DNA of 64,000 nt from CBDCFV01 sp965261795 (GCA_965261795.1 OZ253476.1:3162001-3226000), one strand, 5' to 3'. Numbered from the stretch's first letter, positions 8,496 through 17,771 are shown. The notes: a model not told the origin generated them from the sequence alone. Numbers and translations: made by a program.

Positions 8496-9884
8496 ATGGA
8501 CCGTACCACAGAGGCTCTTAGCTCATACGCGTGCGGCCTTGGCTACAAAGACCTTGGCCCGCAAGTGGTGCATCAGGTCAAACGGACCCTGGTGGATACT
8601 CTTGGCTGCGCCTTGGGAGGATACCCTTCCCAGCCCGCCATTATCGCCAGGGCCGTGGCCGGGGGCATTTCCAGTTCCGCTCCTTCCAGAATATTGGGCA
8701 CTGGAGACCATAGCTCCCCGGATATGGCCGCTTTCGCCAACGGCGTTATGATTCGCTACCTGGACTGCAACGACTCATATTTTTCGCCCGGCGGCGGACA
8801 TCCCAGCGACATGATACCCGCGGCATTGTCCTTGGCATCCCCTGCAGGCAGCGACGGACGTGCGTTAATCACGGCGACTGTCCTGGCTTACGAGGTGTTC
8901 TGCCGATTGAGCGACAACGTAGTGTCGGGAGACCATGGCTGGGACCAAGGCATGTTCAGCGTCATCGGGGCCGCCTGCGCCGCCGGCAAGATACTGGGGC
9001 TGGACCAGCAGCGAATGGGGCACGCCATTTCCTTGGCGGTTACACCCAACCTGCCTCTTGGGGTTACACGCACCGGTGAGCTTTCCATGTGGAAAGGGTG
9101 CGCCGCCGCCAGCGCGACCAAGGCGGGTATTTTCGCGGCCCAGTTGGCGGCTAAAGGGATGACCGGCCCCTTCGAACCATTCGAGGGACGGCGCGGCCTT
9201 TGGTCCCAAGCCTTGGGCAATCAACCCGAAACTCCGCCTCTGCCCAAACTGGGCAACGTGGACTCCGATTGTCCTACCGGCTTTCGCATAATGGAGACCA
9301 CCTTCAAGTCCTTTCCTTCGCAAATCCACACTCAAGCTCCTATCGAGATGGCGTTGGAGATCCGTTCCCGGGTTTCTCCCGGCGATATAGCGTCGATTAG
9401 GATTCACTCATACGGCGGGGCTATCAGCTCGGCGGCCACCGAGCCGGAGAAATGGGACCCCCAGACCAGAGAGACCGCCGACCATAGCATTCCCTACTTG
9501 GTGGCAGCCGCGCTTCAAGACGGCGGGGTGACCGAGGACAGCTTTACAGACACTCGCATCCTGGACCCGGCCTTGCGCGGCATCATGGCAAAGATGACCT
9601 TGGTGGAAGACCCGGAGTTCACCGCCAACTACCCTTCCGAGTTCAACTGCCGCATGGAAGTTACTGACCGGTCCGGCCAAGTGCATGAGGCCAGTACACG
9701 TAACCCCAAGGGGAATCGGCGCAATCCCATGAGCGACGCTGAGGTGGAAGCCAAGTTCCACCGCTTGGCCGCCGGTGTGCTGCCCGCGCCGCAACGGGAC
9801 CGGGTATTGGAACTTGTCTGGTCTCTGGAAGAATTGCCCGCCCTCGATCCCTTGTTCGAAAACATGGTGATTCCGGAAGCGTGA
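8496..9884 (+). CDS. MmgE/PrpD family protein
   Basis: 462 residues, the normal length for the MmgE/PrpD family (2-methylcitrate dehydratase, cis-aconitate decarboxylase and relatives). Visible family features are VKRTLVDTLGCALGG near the N-terminus, RYLDCNDSY..GGGHPSDMI, GAACAAGKILGLD and ELSMWKGCAAA. It probably dehydrates, isomerises or decarboxylates a tricarboxylic or branched acid. No prpB or prpC lies nearby, so a methylcitrate-cycle role is unsupported. GGAAG precedes the start, and it follows the LLM oxidoreductase closely. Confidence 0.88.
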   Translation: MDRTTEALSSYACGLGYKDLGPQVVHQVKRTLVDTLGCALGGYPSQPAIIARAVAGGISSSAPSRILGTGDHSSPDMAAFANGVMIRYLDCNDSYFSPGGGHPSDMIPAALSLASPAGSDGRALITATVLAYEVFCRLSDNVVSGDHGWDQGMFSVIGAACAAGKILGLDQQRMGHAISLAVTPNLPLGVTRTGELSMWKGCAAASATKAGIFAAQLAAKGMTGPFEPFEGRRGLWSQALGNQPETPPLPKLGNVDSDCPTGFRIMETTFKSFPSQIHTQAPIEMALEIRSRVSPGDIASIRIHSYGGAISSAATEPEKWDPQTRETADHSIPYLVAAALQDGGVTEDSFTDTRILDPALRGIMAKMTLVEDPEFTANYPSEFNCRMEVTDRSGQVHEASTRNPKGNRRNPMSDAEVEAKFHRLAAGVLPAPQRDRVLELVWSLEELPALDPLFENMVIPEA

Positions 9885-10072
9885 CAAACTTCATGACGAT
9901 GGTTACTCACCATAGGAGCATTCGTTTGCCTGCCTCGGTCCCATCAGGGACCAACCCGCTTGGTACGGGCCGCCGGGGTTGGCGCCGAACGGCTCCAGTC
10001 CTTCGGATTGACGGGCCGCACGAAGCTGTGGCCGTACTCCATGACGCTGGTCGAATCCAAAAAGCCCTTAAA

Positions 10073-10092
10073 CCCGTAAGGAAGGTTACGGG
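10073..10092 (+). promoter_or_regulatory. small hairpin upstream of the sigma-factor gene
   Basis: CCCGTAA (10073-10079) and TTACGGG (10086-10092) form a perfect 7-bp stem. An alternative stem uses AAGCCC upstream and GGGCTT downstream. It may end mppE/PrpD-side transcription or act in the sigma-gene leader. The T-run is weak (CTTCTT). Confidence 0.35.
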
Positions 10093-10124
10093 CTTCTTGG
10101 TGTCCGGCAAGGGAGTGTAACCAG

Positions 10125-10709
10125 GTGGTCGATTACCAGGAATTGGACGACCGCCAGCTTATATCGTGTATTGCGTCGTCGGAGAAGGACGCTTTAGAAG
10201 CCCTTTACACCAAGTACGCGTCGTCGGTCTACTCTCTGGCTATGTTTATGCTCAAGCAGGAAGCCCTTGCTGAGGAAGCGACACAGGACGTTTTCTTAAA
10301 CATCTGGCTCAAGGCGTCCAGCTACAAATCAGACCGGGGTGAGCCCAAGGCCTGGATAATGAGCGTGGCCCATCACAAGATAATAGACATGATCCGGTCG
10401 CAGCGGCGCGGCGCGGCCGTTACCGATCAGGGCGCTTACGACACGCTCGAATTCCTTCCGTCCTCGAGAATCTCCACCGAGGAAGAAGTGGAGAGGAAAT
10501 TGGACCGGGACCGCATCATGGCCGCGTTGGCCACTCTGCCGCCTGAACAGCGTCAAGTAATCCTTCTTGGCTACTTCGAAGGCTACTCCCAGTCCGAGAT
10601 GGCAACGGCGCTTCAGCAGCCGCTGGGCACAGTGAAGACACGAGTCCGTCTGGCAATGCGGAAACTGAAGTTGGTGCTGGAGGAAGATGTTAACACCAGA
10701 CCCGAGTAA
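10125..10709 (+). CDS. ECF-type RNA polymerase sigma factor
   Basis: 194 residues with sigma region 2 (DALEALYTKYASSVYSLAMF to AWIMSVAHHKIIDMIRSQRR) and region 4 (TLPPEQRQVILLGYFEGYSQ then the recognition helix LGTVKTRVRLAMRKLK). It redirects RNA polymerase to a stress regulon. The start is GTG 10125 with AAGGGAG nine bases upstream. It overlaps the following anti-sigma gene by 23 bp, so the two are co-translated and presumably co-regulated. The layout is like SigK/RskA pairs. Confidence 0.93.
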   Translation: MVDYQELDDRQLISCIASSEKDALEALYTKYASSVYSLAMFMLKQEALAEEATQDVFLNIWLKASSYKSDRGEPKAWIMSVAHHKIIDMIRSQRRGAAVTDQGAYDTLEFLPSSRISTEEEVERKLDRDRIMAALATLPPEQRQVILLGYFEGYSQSEMATALQQPLGTVKTRVRLAMRKLKLVLEEDVNTRPE

Positions 10710-11562
10710 CTCGATCCATCCAGAGGAGCATCTGAGCGCCTACGCGCTGGACGTCCTGAGTGATGTCGAGACCACCGTGGTGGAAGTCCACTTGACGGCG
10801 TGCGCAGCGTGCCAGGAGTCCGTTGCGGGGTATCAAGCCGCCGCCGCCATGTTGGGTCAATCCGTTAACCAGATTCCGCCGCCGCCCGCCCTGCAAGCCC
10901 TGACCATGGCCACGATACCTCAGACCCAGGTCTTCGACCGTCCTCGAGAAACGGCTGCGTCCACCCTCCCGTGGTGGGCGGGAAGGTTTACCAGGACCCT
11001 GGTGACCAGGACCCTGGTGCCCTTGGCAGCCGCCCTGATTATCGCCCTGGCCCTTTATAACCTGGTGGGGTATTATCTTCTGTCCTCCCAATTGAATGAT
11101 CTTCAAAAAGAAACCACAGTGTTGCAGCGGATGGACAACATGACGGCCCAAGTCTCCCAGATGACCCACTGGCTCACCCAATTGAGGGTCGCCACAGAAT
11201 GGCTGGGCCCGTCTGCCAACCACGACGTAATTCTGAGACCACTCCACCCCAGCGCCAACGCCTCGGGTATGCTCTTGGTGGCGGAAGATGGACGCCGCGC
11301 GATGCTGATGGTGGATGGGCTGCCAGAGCTTGAGCAACCTTCCAGCTATCACGTATGGCTTGTGCGTAACGACGAAAGGATATGGGCCGGCCAACTGAAA
11401 GTAGACTCTTACGGGCGGGGCGCCGTGACCATTCATCCCCCAGAACCGATATTCCAGTATGATATGGTCAGGCTGGCGGCCCATCCCGCGGTGGGTAGCC
11501 AGCACGAAAAGGCCGAAATGGTGCTGGAGGGGCAGATACTGGCCAAAAACATCTCCCGGTAG
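10687..11562 (+). CDS. membrane anti-sigma factor, RskA-like with zinc-binding ZAS motif
   Basis: 291 residues. The N-terminal cytoplasmic domain carries the ZAS signature H35-x3-C39-x2-C42. One membrane helix lies at about 108-130, followed by a short coiled coil (SQLNDLQKETTVLQR) and a C-terminal RskA-type domain (SYHVWLVRNDERIWAGQL). It should hold the preceding sigma factor at the membrane until a signal, probably redox or envelope stress, releases it. The 23-bp overlap with the sigma gene supports a stoichiometric pair. Confidence 0.9.
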   Translation: MLTPDPSNSIHPEEHLSAYALDVLSDVETTVVEVHLTACAACQESVAGYQAAAAMLGQSVNQIPPPPALQALTMATIPQTQVFDRPRETAASTLPWWAGRFTRTLVTRTLVPLAAALIIALALYNLVGYYLLSSQLNDLQKETTVLQRMDNMTAQVSQMTHWLTQLRVATEWLGPSANHDVILRPLHPSANASGMLLVAEDGRRAMLMVDGLPELEQPSSYHVWLVRNDERIWAGQLKVDSYGRGAVTIHPPEPIFQYDMVRLAAHPAVGSQHEKAEMVLEGQILAKNISR

Positions 11563-11613
11563 CGAGTCTCTCACCCATGCGGCCATCGTTTGCCAAGCCC
11601 TCGGAGCAAAACA

Positions 11614-12027
11614 ATGTTAAATGCGGAACAAGCAGTCCCCGACCTTGCCGCGGTGACCGACTACCGGCAACAGGCCCGCGAGTTCTTGTCCAAAAGCAGG
11701 GAGTACTTGGCCGAAGATGACCTGCACCAAGCCTCTGAAAAAGGCTGGGGAGCAGCCTGCTGGATGGCCGCGGCCGCAGCGACGGCCCAAGGCTGGGAAT
11801 ATAGCACGCACGAACACTTCAACAGGGTGATGGAAAATGCCCGCATTTTGACCGGCGACACTAGGCTGCCGGGATTGCGCGGCATCGCCAACGACCTGCA
11901 CGGGAACTTTTACAAGCGCAAATTCCTGCTTAACGCCACCGCAATTGAAGTAGACTTGGAGCATGTGGCGGAGTTGTTGGATATACTGGAACCGTTGACC
12001 GATACGCATAGCCAAGGCCAACACTGA
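11614..12027 (+). CDS. PaREP1/HEPN-like helical protein
   Basis: 137 residues from ATG 11614 (GGAG eight bases upstream); a longer TTG start at 11590 has no such site. The sequence is all-helical, with QAREFLSKSREYLAEDDLHQ then ASEKGWGAACWMAAAA, the pattern of PaREP1/HEPN small proteins that form helical bundles. No clear RxxxxH RNase motif is seen. Function is unknown. It is followed by a tiny zinc ribbon gene with AAGGAG 15 bp away. Confidence 0.6.
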   Translation: MLNAEQAVPDLAAVTDYRQQAREFLSKSREYLAEDDLHQASEKGWGAACWMAAAAATAQGWEYSTHEHFNRVMENARILTGDTRLPGLRGIANDLHGNFYKRKFLLNATAIEVDLEHVAELLDILEPLTDTHSQGQH

Positions 12028-12042
12028 ATAAAGGAGCCGTGC

Positions 12043-12168
12043 ATGGGCATGAACAACCCTTCTCCTCCTGTTCTTGCATGTGACATTTGCAGCACCCCCA
12101 TGTTGGAAATAAAGTGCAAGATCATCTGCCCCAACTGCGGCTATACCAGGGACTGCTCAGACCCGTAG
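12043..12168 (+). CDS. 41-residue zinc-ribbon protein
   Basis: ATG 12043 is preceded by AAGGAG at 12031-12036 and the frame ends at TAG 12166-12168. The product contains CDIC then CPNC about 17 residues later, plus a further Cys near the C-terminus (DCSDP). This is a two-knuckle zinc ribbon; similar short ribbons ending in CPNCGYTxDCSDP occur as conserved orphans in other bacteria. It sits between the HEPN-like gene and a flavoprotein gene, 12 bp before the latter. Role unknown. Confidence 0.75.
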   Translation: MGMNNPSPPVLACDICSTPMLEIKCKIICPNCGYTRDCSDP

Positions 12169-12180
12169 CGAGTCATCACT

Positions 12181-12690
12181 TTGCCGATTTCCGTCCTCGT
12201 CCTGTTTGACGACAAAGGCAGCGCCATAAGGGCGTTGGCCGAAGCCGCCGCTGAGGGTGTATCCCAGACGGGCTTGGCCGAACCCAAGCTAATGACTCTG
12301 TCCCAAGCAACCCGTGATGACCTGCTGTCCGCCGGCGGCCTGATGCTGGGCTCTCCAAACTGGAGCGGCATGACAGGCTCCCTCAAGTCGTGGCTCGATG
12401 ATCAGGGAGACTTCTGGGAGGAGGGGACCTTGGCAGGCAAGCCGGCGGCGGCGTTCACTACCGGCATGGGGCGTCATTCAGGCTTGGAAATGACTTTGCT
12501 GCAACTGCTTCACTGGCTGCTGGCGGGCGGCATGTTGGTGGTTGGGCTGCGTTGGTCGGAACGGATGAGGACCTCCGGCTCCTACTACGGCGCCACGGCA
12601 GCCGGAGAGGTGACCGGTGACGACCTGGCCCAAGCCAGAGACTTGGGCGCCCGATTGGCGACGATAACCGCCCGCCTTGCCCAATCCTGA
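12181..12690 (+). CDS. flavodoxin-like / NADPH-dependent FMN reductase family protein
   Basis: 169 residues, flavodoxin-like fold: ISVLVLFDDKGSAIRALAEA (first strand and phosphate loop), LMLGSPNWSGMTGSLKSWLD (second FMN loop) and KPAAAFTTGMGRHSGLEMTL. This layout is that of WrbA-like quinone reductases or FMN reductases. The only start is TTG 12181, 12 bp after the zinc ribbon gene and with a weak ribosome site, so coupling is likely. The reaction would be NAD(P)H-dependent reduction of FMN or quinones. Confidence 0.75.
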   Translation: MPISVLVLFDDKGSAIRALAEAAAEGVSQTGLAEPKLMTLSQATRDDLLSAGGLMLGSPNWSGMTGSLKSWLDDQGDFWEEGTLAGKPAAAFTTGMGRHSGLEMTLLQLLHWLLAGGMLVVGLRWSERMRTSGSYYGATAAGEVTGDDLAQARDLGARLATITARLAQS

Positions 12691-12745
12691 CCCGTCCCAT
12701 TGCCGGATGGCCTCAAAGGGACGAAAGGGACGCCGGTCGGATTAG

Positions 12746-12905
12746 TCCCTGTTGACATTTGCGAAATCAGGCAGTCCAGTAACCCCATAACGTCATTCCC
12801 GCGAAAGCGGGAATCCAGAAGCACTATCAGCCAGTCACGTTCTCTCCGATTAGAAGTCTATGGATTCCCGCCTGCGCGGGAATGACGGGGAAATGTCAAC
12901 AGAAG
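12746..12905 (-). mobile_element. 160-bp MITE, copy 1 (next to thyX stop)
   Basis: This non-coding element is the reverse complement of the two copies at 43358-43517 and 44717-44876, with a few differences. Its ends contain CTGTTGACATTT and AAATGTCAACAG. It is flanked by TTAG (12742-12745) and CTAG (12906-12909), consistent with a 4-bp YTAG target duplication. Inside are two dRS3-like palindromes (ATTCCC-N8-GGGAAT). The right-hand CTAG contains the stop codon of thyX. Confidence 0.9.
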
Positions 12906-14360
12906 CTAGTCCCTGAGTTTCAAATGGCGGAATAGTTGAGGATGCTTTTCCGACGCCAGCCGCAGCGCTTCTTTCACCGGCTCCCGGATTGAGAAGTGGG
13001 CCATTTCCGATGTCCTCAGCTTGAACAGGTGGTAGCACTCCCGCAGGTTCAGCTTGGACAACACCCGCCGGTTGTGGGCGTGTGTCACCAAGTATTGCGC
13101 CACGACCGGGAATTCTTGGTGGACGTTCCAAAAGGCCCGCTCCGCCGCCGCAACTGCCTCTTCAAACTCCCCGGTCAACCCTGCCTCTGCCACCACTGAA
13201 GGCACCCTGTACCCGTGGGCGACGGTAAGCAATTGTGGGAAGTATGACTGTATACGGTGCCGCTTGAACTCCCGGTACGCGCCATAGTCCATCAAGTATT
13301 CGAAAGTGTAATCGACCACTTCCGATTCCCGGACTGGCGCGTCGTGTGGTCCGAGGCCGCTCAATGCCTCGTCGATGATTTCCTGGCGGGCATCGTGGCC
13401 CATGTCTTGGATATGATGCCACACTTGTTCGTAGGTCAAGTGGGATCCGCCGTACAGCAGAGCAGCGGCGATTTTCTCTTCGGCCTGCGGGTCCCAGTGG
13501 ACCAACCGGACCTGGGGCCGTACATCTTCCCGTCCATGAGCCTGGGTTGACGCAGCGCCCGTCACCTCCAAACCCAAGTGGGCAGCCAACTCCTGTCGAC
13601 GCTCCGCATCCCGCGACAAATACTCGTTCCTTTCCGCGTACTTGATTAAGGTGGGTGTAATCTGTCTTCCTTGCTCTCGCACCTCCAGCCCCAGTTGGTT
13701 TTCCTCCATCAGCTTGCCGGACAAGAGCTTGGATACGGCGTGCTCCAGGATGCGGGCGTTGGCGGTAACACCTACGTTGGTCAGAGTCGCCGCCGGCAGG
13801 ACTGCGCGGCAATGGTCGGTGGCGATACGCCGCAACCGCAAGTTGTAGACGCCATCCCGCTCCCCTTGCCGCTGGCTATAGACACCCTTCAGGTAAACCA
13901 AGCAGTCGTCGATGAGCCTTGTGTATGCTGCGAACAGCGTCTCGCAGGCTTCGACGAATTCCTGCTTTAACGCGGGACGGTCGTCAAGTTCTTCCGGCAC
14001 ATGGAAGTAATCACCGGGCATTACCTGGTACCTGGACGACTTTTCGGTGTAGGACGCCAACCGGTTGTCTTCGAGGGCGTCGCAGGCCAAGCGGGAAACG
14101 TTCTCAACGGCGAGGTGCACCACCGCGTGCTCGGCCACCGACGCATGGCCGTACCCCAACACCCACCTTTCGTGAAAATCGGCGGCCTTCTCTTGGCTGA
14201 CCTGCCGGGCGATCTCGTCGAAAGGCTCAGGCCTCCGTGAGGTCATCGCAAATGCAACGGCAATCTGCTCCTCGGTCAGCTCGTGGGCGTCCAGCGGATA
14301 GACACGGCGTTGGTGCCGTTGACTTGTTGAGTGGTGGTCGTTGGATTGGGGGGCCGACAT
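12906..14360 (-). CDS. thyX: FAD-dependent thymidylate synthase, two-domain ThyX
   Basis: 484 residues, about twice the usual ThyX length, built as two ThyX-like halves. ThyX converts dUMP to dTMP using FAD, NADPH and methylenetetrahydrofolate. The signature RHRxxSxxxxSxRY is split. The N-half has GHASVAEH and LASYTEKSSRY (residues 101-111), but RHR there reads EDNR. The C-half (near 367) keeps FKRHRIQSY but lacks the S-RY end. The ATG at 14360 is preceded by AGGAG at a long distance. Its stop codon falls in the CTAG target site of a MITE. It is a stand-alone gene. Confidence 0.88.
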   Translation of the reverse strand: MSAPQSNDHHSTSQRHQRRVYPLDAHELTEEQIAVAFAMTSRRPEPFDEIARQVSQEKAADFHERWVLGYGHASVAEHAVVHLAVENVSRLACDALEDNRLASYTEKSSRYQVMPGDYFHVPEELDDRPALKQEFVEACETLFAAYTRLIDDCLVYLKGVYSQRQGERDGVYNLRLRRIATDHCRAVLPAATLTNVGVTANARILEHAVSKLLSGKLMEENQLGLEVREQGRQITPTLIKYAERNEYLSRDAERRQELAAHLGLEVTGAASTQAHGREDVRPQVRLVHWDPQAEEKIAAALLYGGSHLTYEQVWHHIQDMGHDARQEIIDEALSGLGPHDAPVRESEVVDYTFEYLMDYGAYREFKRHRIQSYFPQLLTVAHGYRVPSVVAEAGLTGEFEEAVAAAERAFWNVHQEFPVVAQYLVTHAHNRRVLSKLNLRECYHLFKLRTSEMAHFSIREPVKEALRLASEKHPQLFRHLKLRD

Positions 14361-14526
14361 GACAGCGCTGCGGCTCCTACGGTCTGGTGGCGATGGTCAG
14401 AGCTTAGTCCCGATTGCTTGGCTTAGTTACCTTATGTTAAATCTACGCCCTGGACCGCAAGGGGACGGGACCTGCGGCCCAAGCCACAAGCCCCGAACAG
14501 GTCCCGGTTTTGCTTCGTCGGCCAGC

Positions 14527-16164
14527 TTACACCAACGCCCCAAATCCATCAGGCGTCAGCACCTCTATAAGCTGGATTTTGTCGGAGGCGACAGCCTTCT
14601 CCAAGGCGCGGGTCATTTCATCGACAGTGGATACTTTTGTGCCCTCGAATCCGTAGCTCTCAAACAGCTTTACAAAGTCGGGGTTGATTAACTCCGTACC
14701 CATCAGCCTGCCGTTGAAGTTGTTGTTTTGATACCCTTTCAGCACACCCCAAGCACTGTCGTTGAACATAAGCACTATGGGATTGATGCCGTACTGGGCG
14801 GCGGTAGCCAGTTCCTGGAAATTATACTGGAACCCACCGTCGCCGGTCACGCACACCACGGGCTGCTTGGGCTTGCCCACCTTGGCGCCCATTGCCGCCG
14901 GGAACGCAAATCCTATGCCGGCCCAACCGTGGGGGTACATGAACGTGCGGGGCTGGTAGATGGGAAGGCACCGGATGGCGCGGCTGGTGGGTACTGTGGC
15001 GTCCAATGAGAATATGGTGTCGCGCGGGGTCGCCGCCCTTATCGCTTCGAAGGTCCGGGTCTCGTTGCCCCACGTATCTTTGAGGGTCTGATATACCTGG
15101 GTCCGCATGGAGTCGATCTCATTGCGGAAGCTGTCGCCCTTGTACACATCGCGGTTTCCTATACCGTCCAGAAGCTGCCTGACCACCGCTTGGGAATTGG
15201 CGACGATGGGCACATCCACGTCGTAATTCTTCCCTATAGAGTCGCCGTCCAGCAGTACGTGAATCACGGTCTTGGGGAGTTTCAACCCCACGGCAGAGGT
15301 GCTGCGCAGGGGCATAATCGAACCCAGGATGAGCGCCACGTCGCAAGTGCCCATCCACTCCTGCAACGGATTCTCGCCCCAGATACGCTTGCCCAGGACC
15401 TGCCCCAAAGACAGCGGATGGTCCTCGGGAATTGCGCCTTTTGCGCCGTCGCCGGTTACCACCGGCGCGCCCAGCATTTCGGCCAGTCGGACTATCTCCT
15501 CGGTGCCGCCGAGGGACTGGACTTCCTCGCCCACCAGGATGACGGGACGCTTGGCGTTCAGCAACGCCTCCAAGGCCTTCTCCACCATGGCAGGGTCGCC
15601 TTGGGGGATGTCGGGAGATCGAGGGGTCAGCACCTCCACATCGGCCTGTTGCCCCAGCAGGTCGGTCGGCAACTCCAACTCTATCGGACGAGGTCTCCGC
15701 GCTTTAAACCGCTGGAACGCCTCGACAAAATGGTCCGGAATGGACTCAATCTGGTCGATGAACGCATTCCAATCGGTTACCGCCTTGAACATGCCTAACT
15801 GGTCTTTGGTCTCGTGGGTTGACAGTTTGCCGCTGTTGACGAACTCCTGCTCCACGTTGGTGGTGAGTTCCAGCACCGGCGAACTGGAGTAGTAGGCCTC
15901 TCCCAAAGCGCCAACCGAGTCCGCCGCGCCGGGGCCTGTGCTGGTCAGCAGCACGCCGGGTTTTCCCGTGGCCCTGGCGTAGCCGTCGGCCATAAAGCCG
16001 CAGCCCAACTCCTGGCGGCCCCCGATGTACCGCAGGCTCTCCTGTTCACGGAAAAGGGCATCAAACAGGTCCAGGGTGTGAATGGAAACAATCCCAAAGA
16101 TGGTATCTACTCCATGGACCTTTAACGACTCGGTAATGGCCTGTGCTCCGGTTATTCTGGGCAA
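14527..16164 (-). CDS. thiamine-diphosphate enzyme, acetolactate synthase/decarboxylase family
   Basis: 545 residues with the three-domain layout of acetolactate synthase, pyruvate oxidase and related decarboxylases. The catalytic Glu lies in GGRQELGCGFMADGYAR (E52). The ThDP-Mg motif GDGGFQYN...N is near 438-466. The start is TTG 16164, with AGGAGGGG upstream. It follows the E2 gene by 29 bp on the same strand, so it could supply the decarboxylase step for that lipoyl enzyme. This pairing is atypical because E2 partners are normally the two-subunit or long E1 type. Substrate unknown. Confidence 0.85.
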   Translation of the reverse strand: MPRITGAQAITESLKVHGVDTIFGIVSIHTLDLFDALFREQESLRYIGGRQELGCGFMADGYARATGKPGVLLTSTGPGAADSVGALGEAYYSSSPVLELTTNVEQEFVNSGKLSTHETKDQLGMFKAVTDWNAFIDQIESIPDHFVEAFQRFKARRPRPIELELPTDLLGQQADVEVLTPRSPDIPQGDPAMVEKALEALLNAKRPVILVGEEVQSLGGTEEIVRLAEMLGAPVVTGDGAKGAIPEDHPLSLGQVLGKRIWGENPLQEWMGTCDVALILGSIMPLRSTSAVGLKLPKTVIHVLLDGDSIGKNYDVDVPIVANSQAVVRQLLDGIGNRDVYKGDSFRNEIDSMRTQVYQTLKDTWGNETRTFEAIRAATPRDTIFSLDATVPTSRAIRCLPIYQPRTFMYPHGWAGIGFAFPAAMGAKVGKPKQPVVCVTGDGGFQYNFQELATAAQYGINPIVLMFNDSAWGVLKGYQNNNFNGRLMGTELINPDFVKLFESYGFEGTKVSTVDEMTRALEKAVASDKIQLIEVLTPDGFGALV

Positions 16165-16193
16165 GGCGGCCCCTCCTGATAAGAATCGGTCGA

Positions 16194-17576
16194 TTAAATG
16201 AGCAAACTAACGGGGTTTTCCAGCAATCTCTTGACTTCCATAAGCATCTGGGCGGCTTCCGCTCCGTCGGCCACTCGGTGGTCTACGGACAAGGTCCCGT
16301 TCATCATTTGAGACACCACGACCTGTCCGTCACGGACGACTGGCTGTTCTTTCACCCGGCCCACAGCCAGGATGGCGGCATGGGGAGGGTAGATAATGGC
16401 GGTGAAACTATCGACGTCGAACATCCCCAGGTTGCTGATGCTGAACGTTGTCCCGCTGTACTCTTCGTTGCGCAGTGTGCCGGTGTGGGCCCTGGAGATA
16501 AGGTCTCTGCTGTCGGCGGCTATCTCCACCAGCGTCTTGTTTTCACACCCGTTGATGCCCGGCACGATCAGGCCACTCTCCAACGCTATAGCAATGCCGA
16601 TGTTGACGTTGGGATTCATCTGAAGATGGTCGCCGCGGAAGAACGCGTTGAACTTGGGGTACCGCTGCAACGCCATGGCGCAGGCTTTGACAATCAGGTC
16701 GTTTACGCTGACACGGCTTTCGCTGGGAACAGCTTGGTTGACGTCGGCCCGCAGCGCCATCGCCTTGGACATGTCCACGTCGGAAGAAACGTAGAAATGC
16801 GGAGTATCCCGTTTGCTGTCGCCGGTTACGCGGGCGATGGTCTGGCGCATCCGGGACAGGTCCACTCTATCGCCGCCGGGCTCTTCGGTGGATGAGGTGG
16901 CGGCTTGGGCAGGTTCAGGCTCGGCAACGGATGCGGCTTCGCTGGCGGCCAGCACGTCGGCTTCTACAATGCGGCCTCCGGGACCGCTGCCGGTCAAAGC
17001 CGCAAGGTCAATGCCCTGCTCTCTGGCCAACCGGCGAGCGATGGGAGACGCCAATACTCCTCCGGGAGCCATCGCCGCAGCCGCCCCCTGGGCCTTGGCT
17101 TCAGCGGCGGCCAGCACGTCGGCCTCTACGATACGCCCGCCGGGGCCGCTGCCGGTCAAGGTTGCAAGGTCAATGCCCTGCTCTCGCGCTATCCGGCGGG
17201 CGATGGGAGACGCCCGCACTTCACCGGAGGCCGATGTTGCGGAAGTTACTTGGGGAGTCGGAGAGGCGACGGCGGGCTGTGCAGCCGGGGGAGTCGCCGC
17301 CGGGGGAGAAATTCCCAAATCGTCGGGCAGCGGCTCGTCGGGAGCGGTTATTACGGCGATCAGGTCGCCTACGGGAATAGCGACGCCTTCCTGGGCGACA
17401 ATTTTACGCAGTACCCCGCCCACAAAGGCTTCATACTCCACCGTTGCTTTGTCGGTCTCGATTTCAGCCAGAACCTCGCCGCGGGCCACCTCCTCCCCTT
17501 CCTTCTTCATCCACCGCACCACGGTGCCCTCTTGCATGTCGTAACCCATTTGGGGCATGACGATCGTAGTTGCCAA
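16194..17576 (-). CDS. dihydrolipoamide acyltransferase (E2) with two peripheral-subunit-binding domains
   Basis: 460 residues. A lipoyl domain (lipoylated Lys 43 in ETDKATVE) is followed by an Ala/Pro linker. Two near-identical peripheral-subunit-binding domains follow at about 121-157 and 175-211 (SPIARR...GSGPGGRIVEADVLA), then the acyltransferase domain ending in DHRVADG (His near 433). E2 proteins carry acyl groups between E1, CoA and E3. The start is set at TTG 17576 because GGGAGGA lies four bases upstream; an ATG at 17645 would add 23 unlikely residues. lpdA (E3) is 4 kb upstream. Confidence 0.88.
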   Translation of the reverse strand: MATTIVMPQMGYDMQEGTVVRWMKKEGEEVARGEVLAEIETDKATVEYEAFVGGVLRKIVAQEGVAIPVGDLIAVITAPDEPLPDDLGISPPAATPPAAQPAVASPTPQVTSATSASGEVRASPIARRIAREQGIDLATLTGSGPGGRIVEADVLAAAEAKAQGAAAAMAPGGVLASPIARRLAREQGIDLAALTGSGPGGRIVEADVLAASEAASVAEPEPAQAATSSTEEPGGDRVDLSRMRQTIARVTGDSKRDTPHFYVSSDVDMSKAMALRADVNQAVPSESRVSVNDLIVKACAMALQRYPKFNAFFRGDHLQMNPNVNIGIAIALESGLIVPGINGCENKTLVEIAADSRDLISRAHTGTLRNEEYSGTTFSISNLGMFDVDSFTAIIYPPHAAILAVGRVKEQPVVRDGQVVVSQMMNGTLSVDHRVADGAEAAQMLMEVKRLLENPVSLLI

Positions 17577-17771
17577 AGTGTCCTCCCACGGCCTCGCGCC
17601 GGCGACCGGCTCGCCAAGTAGCCCATCCAACTTAGGCTGAAACAAGAGGAACAGATGGGCCGCGAATTTCGGTTAGATATTAAACTACTAAAGGGTCAGG
17701 GGCAAGGAGACCCCAACGGCGCTCAGGTTGGAAGACCCGGAACCTAGCAAATAGAAAACGGGATTGAACGG

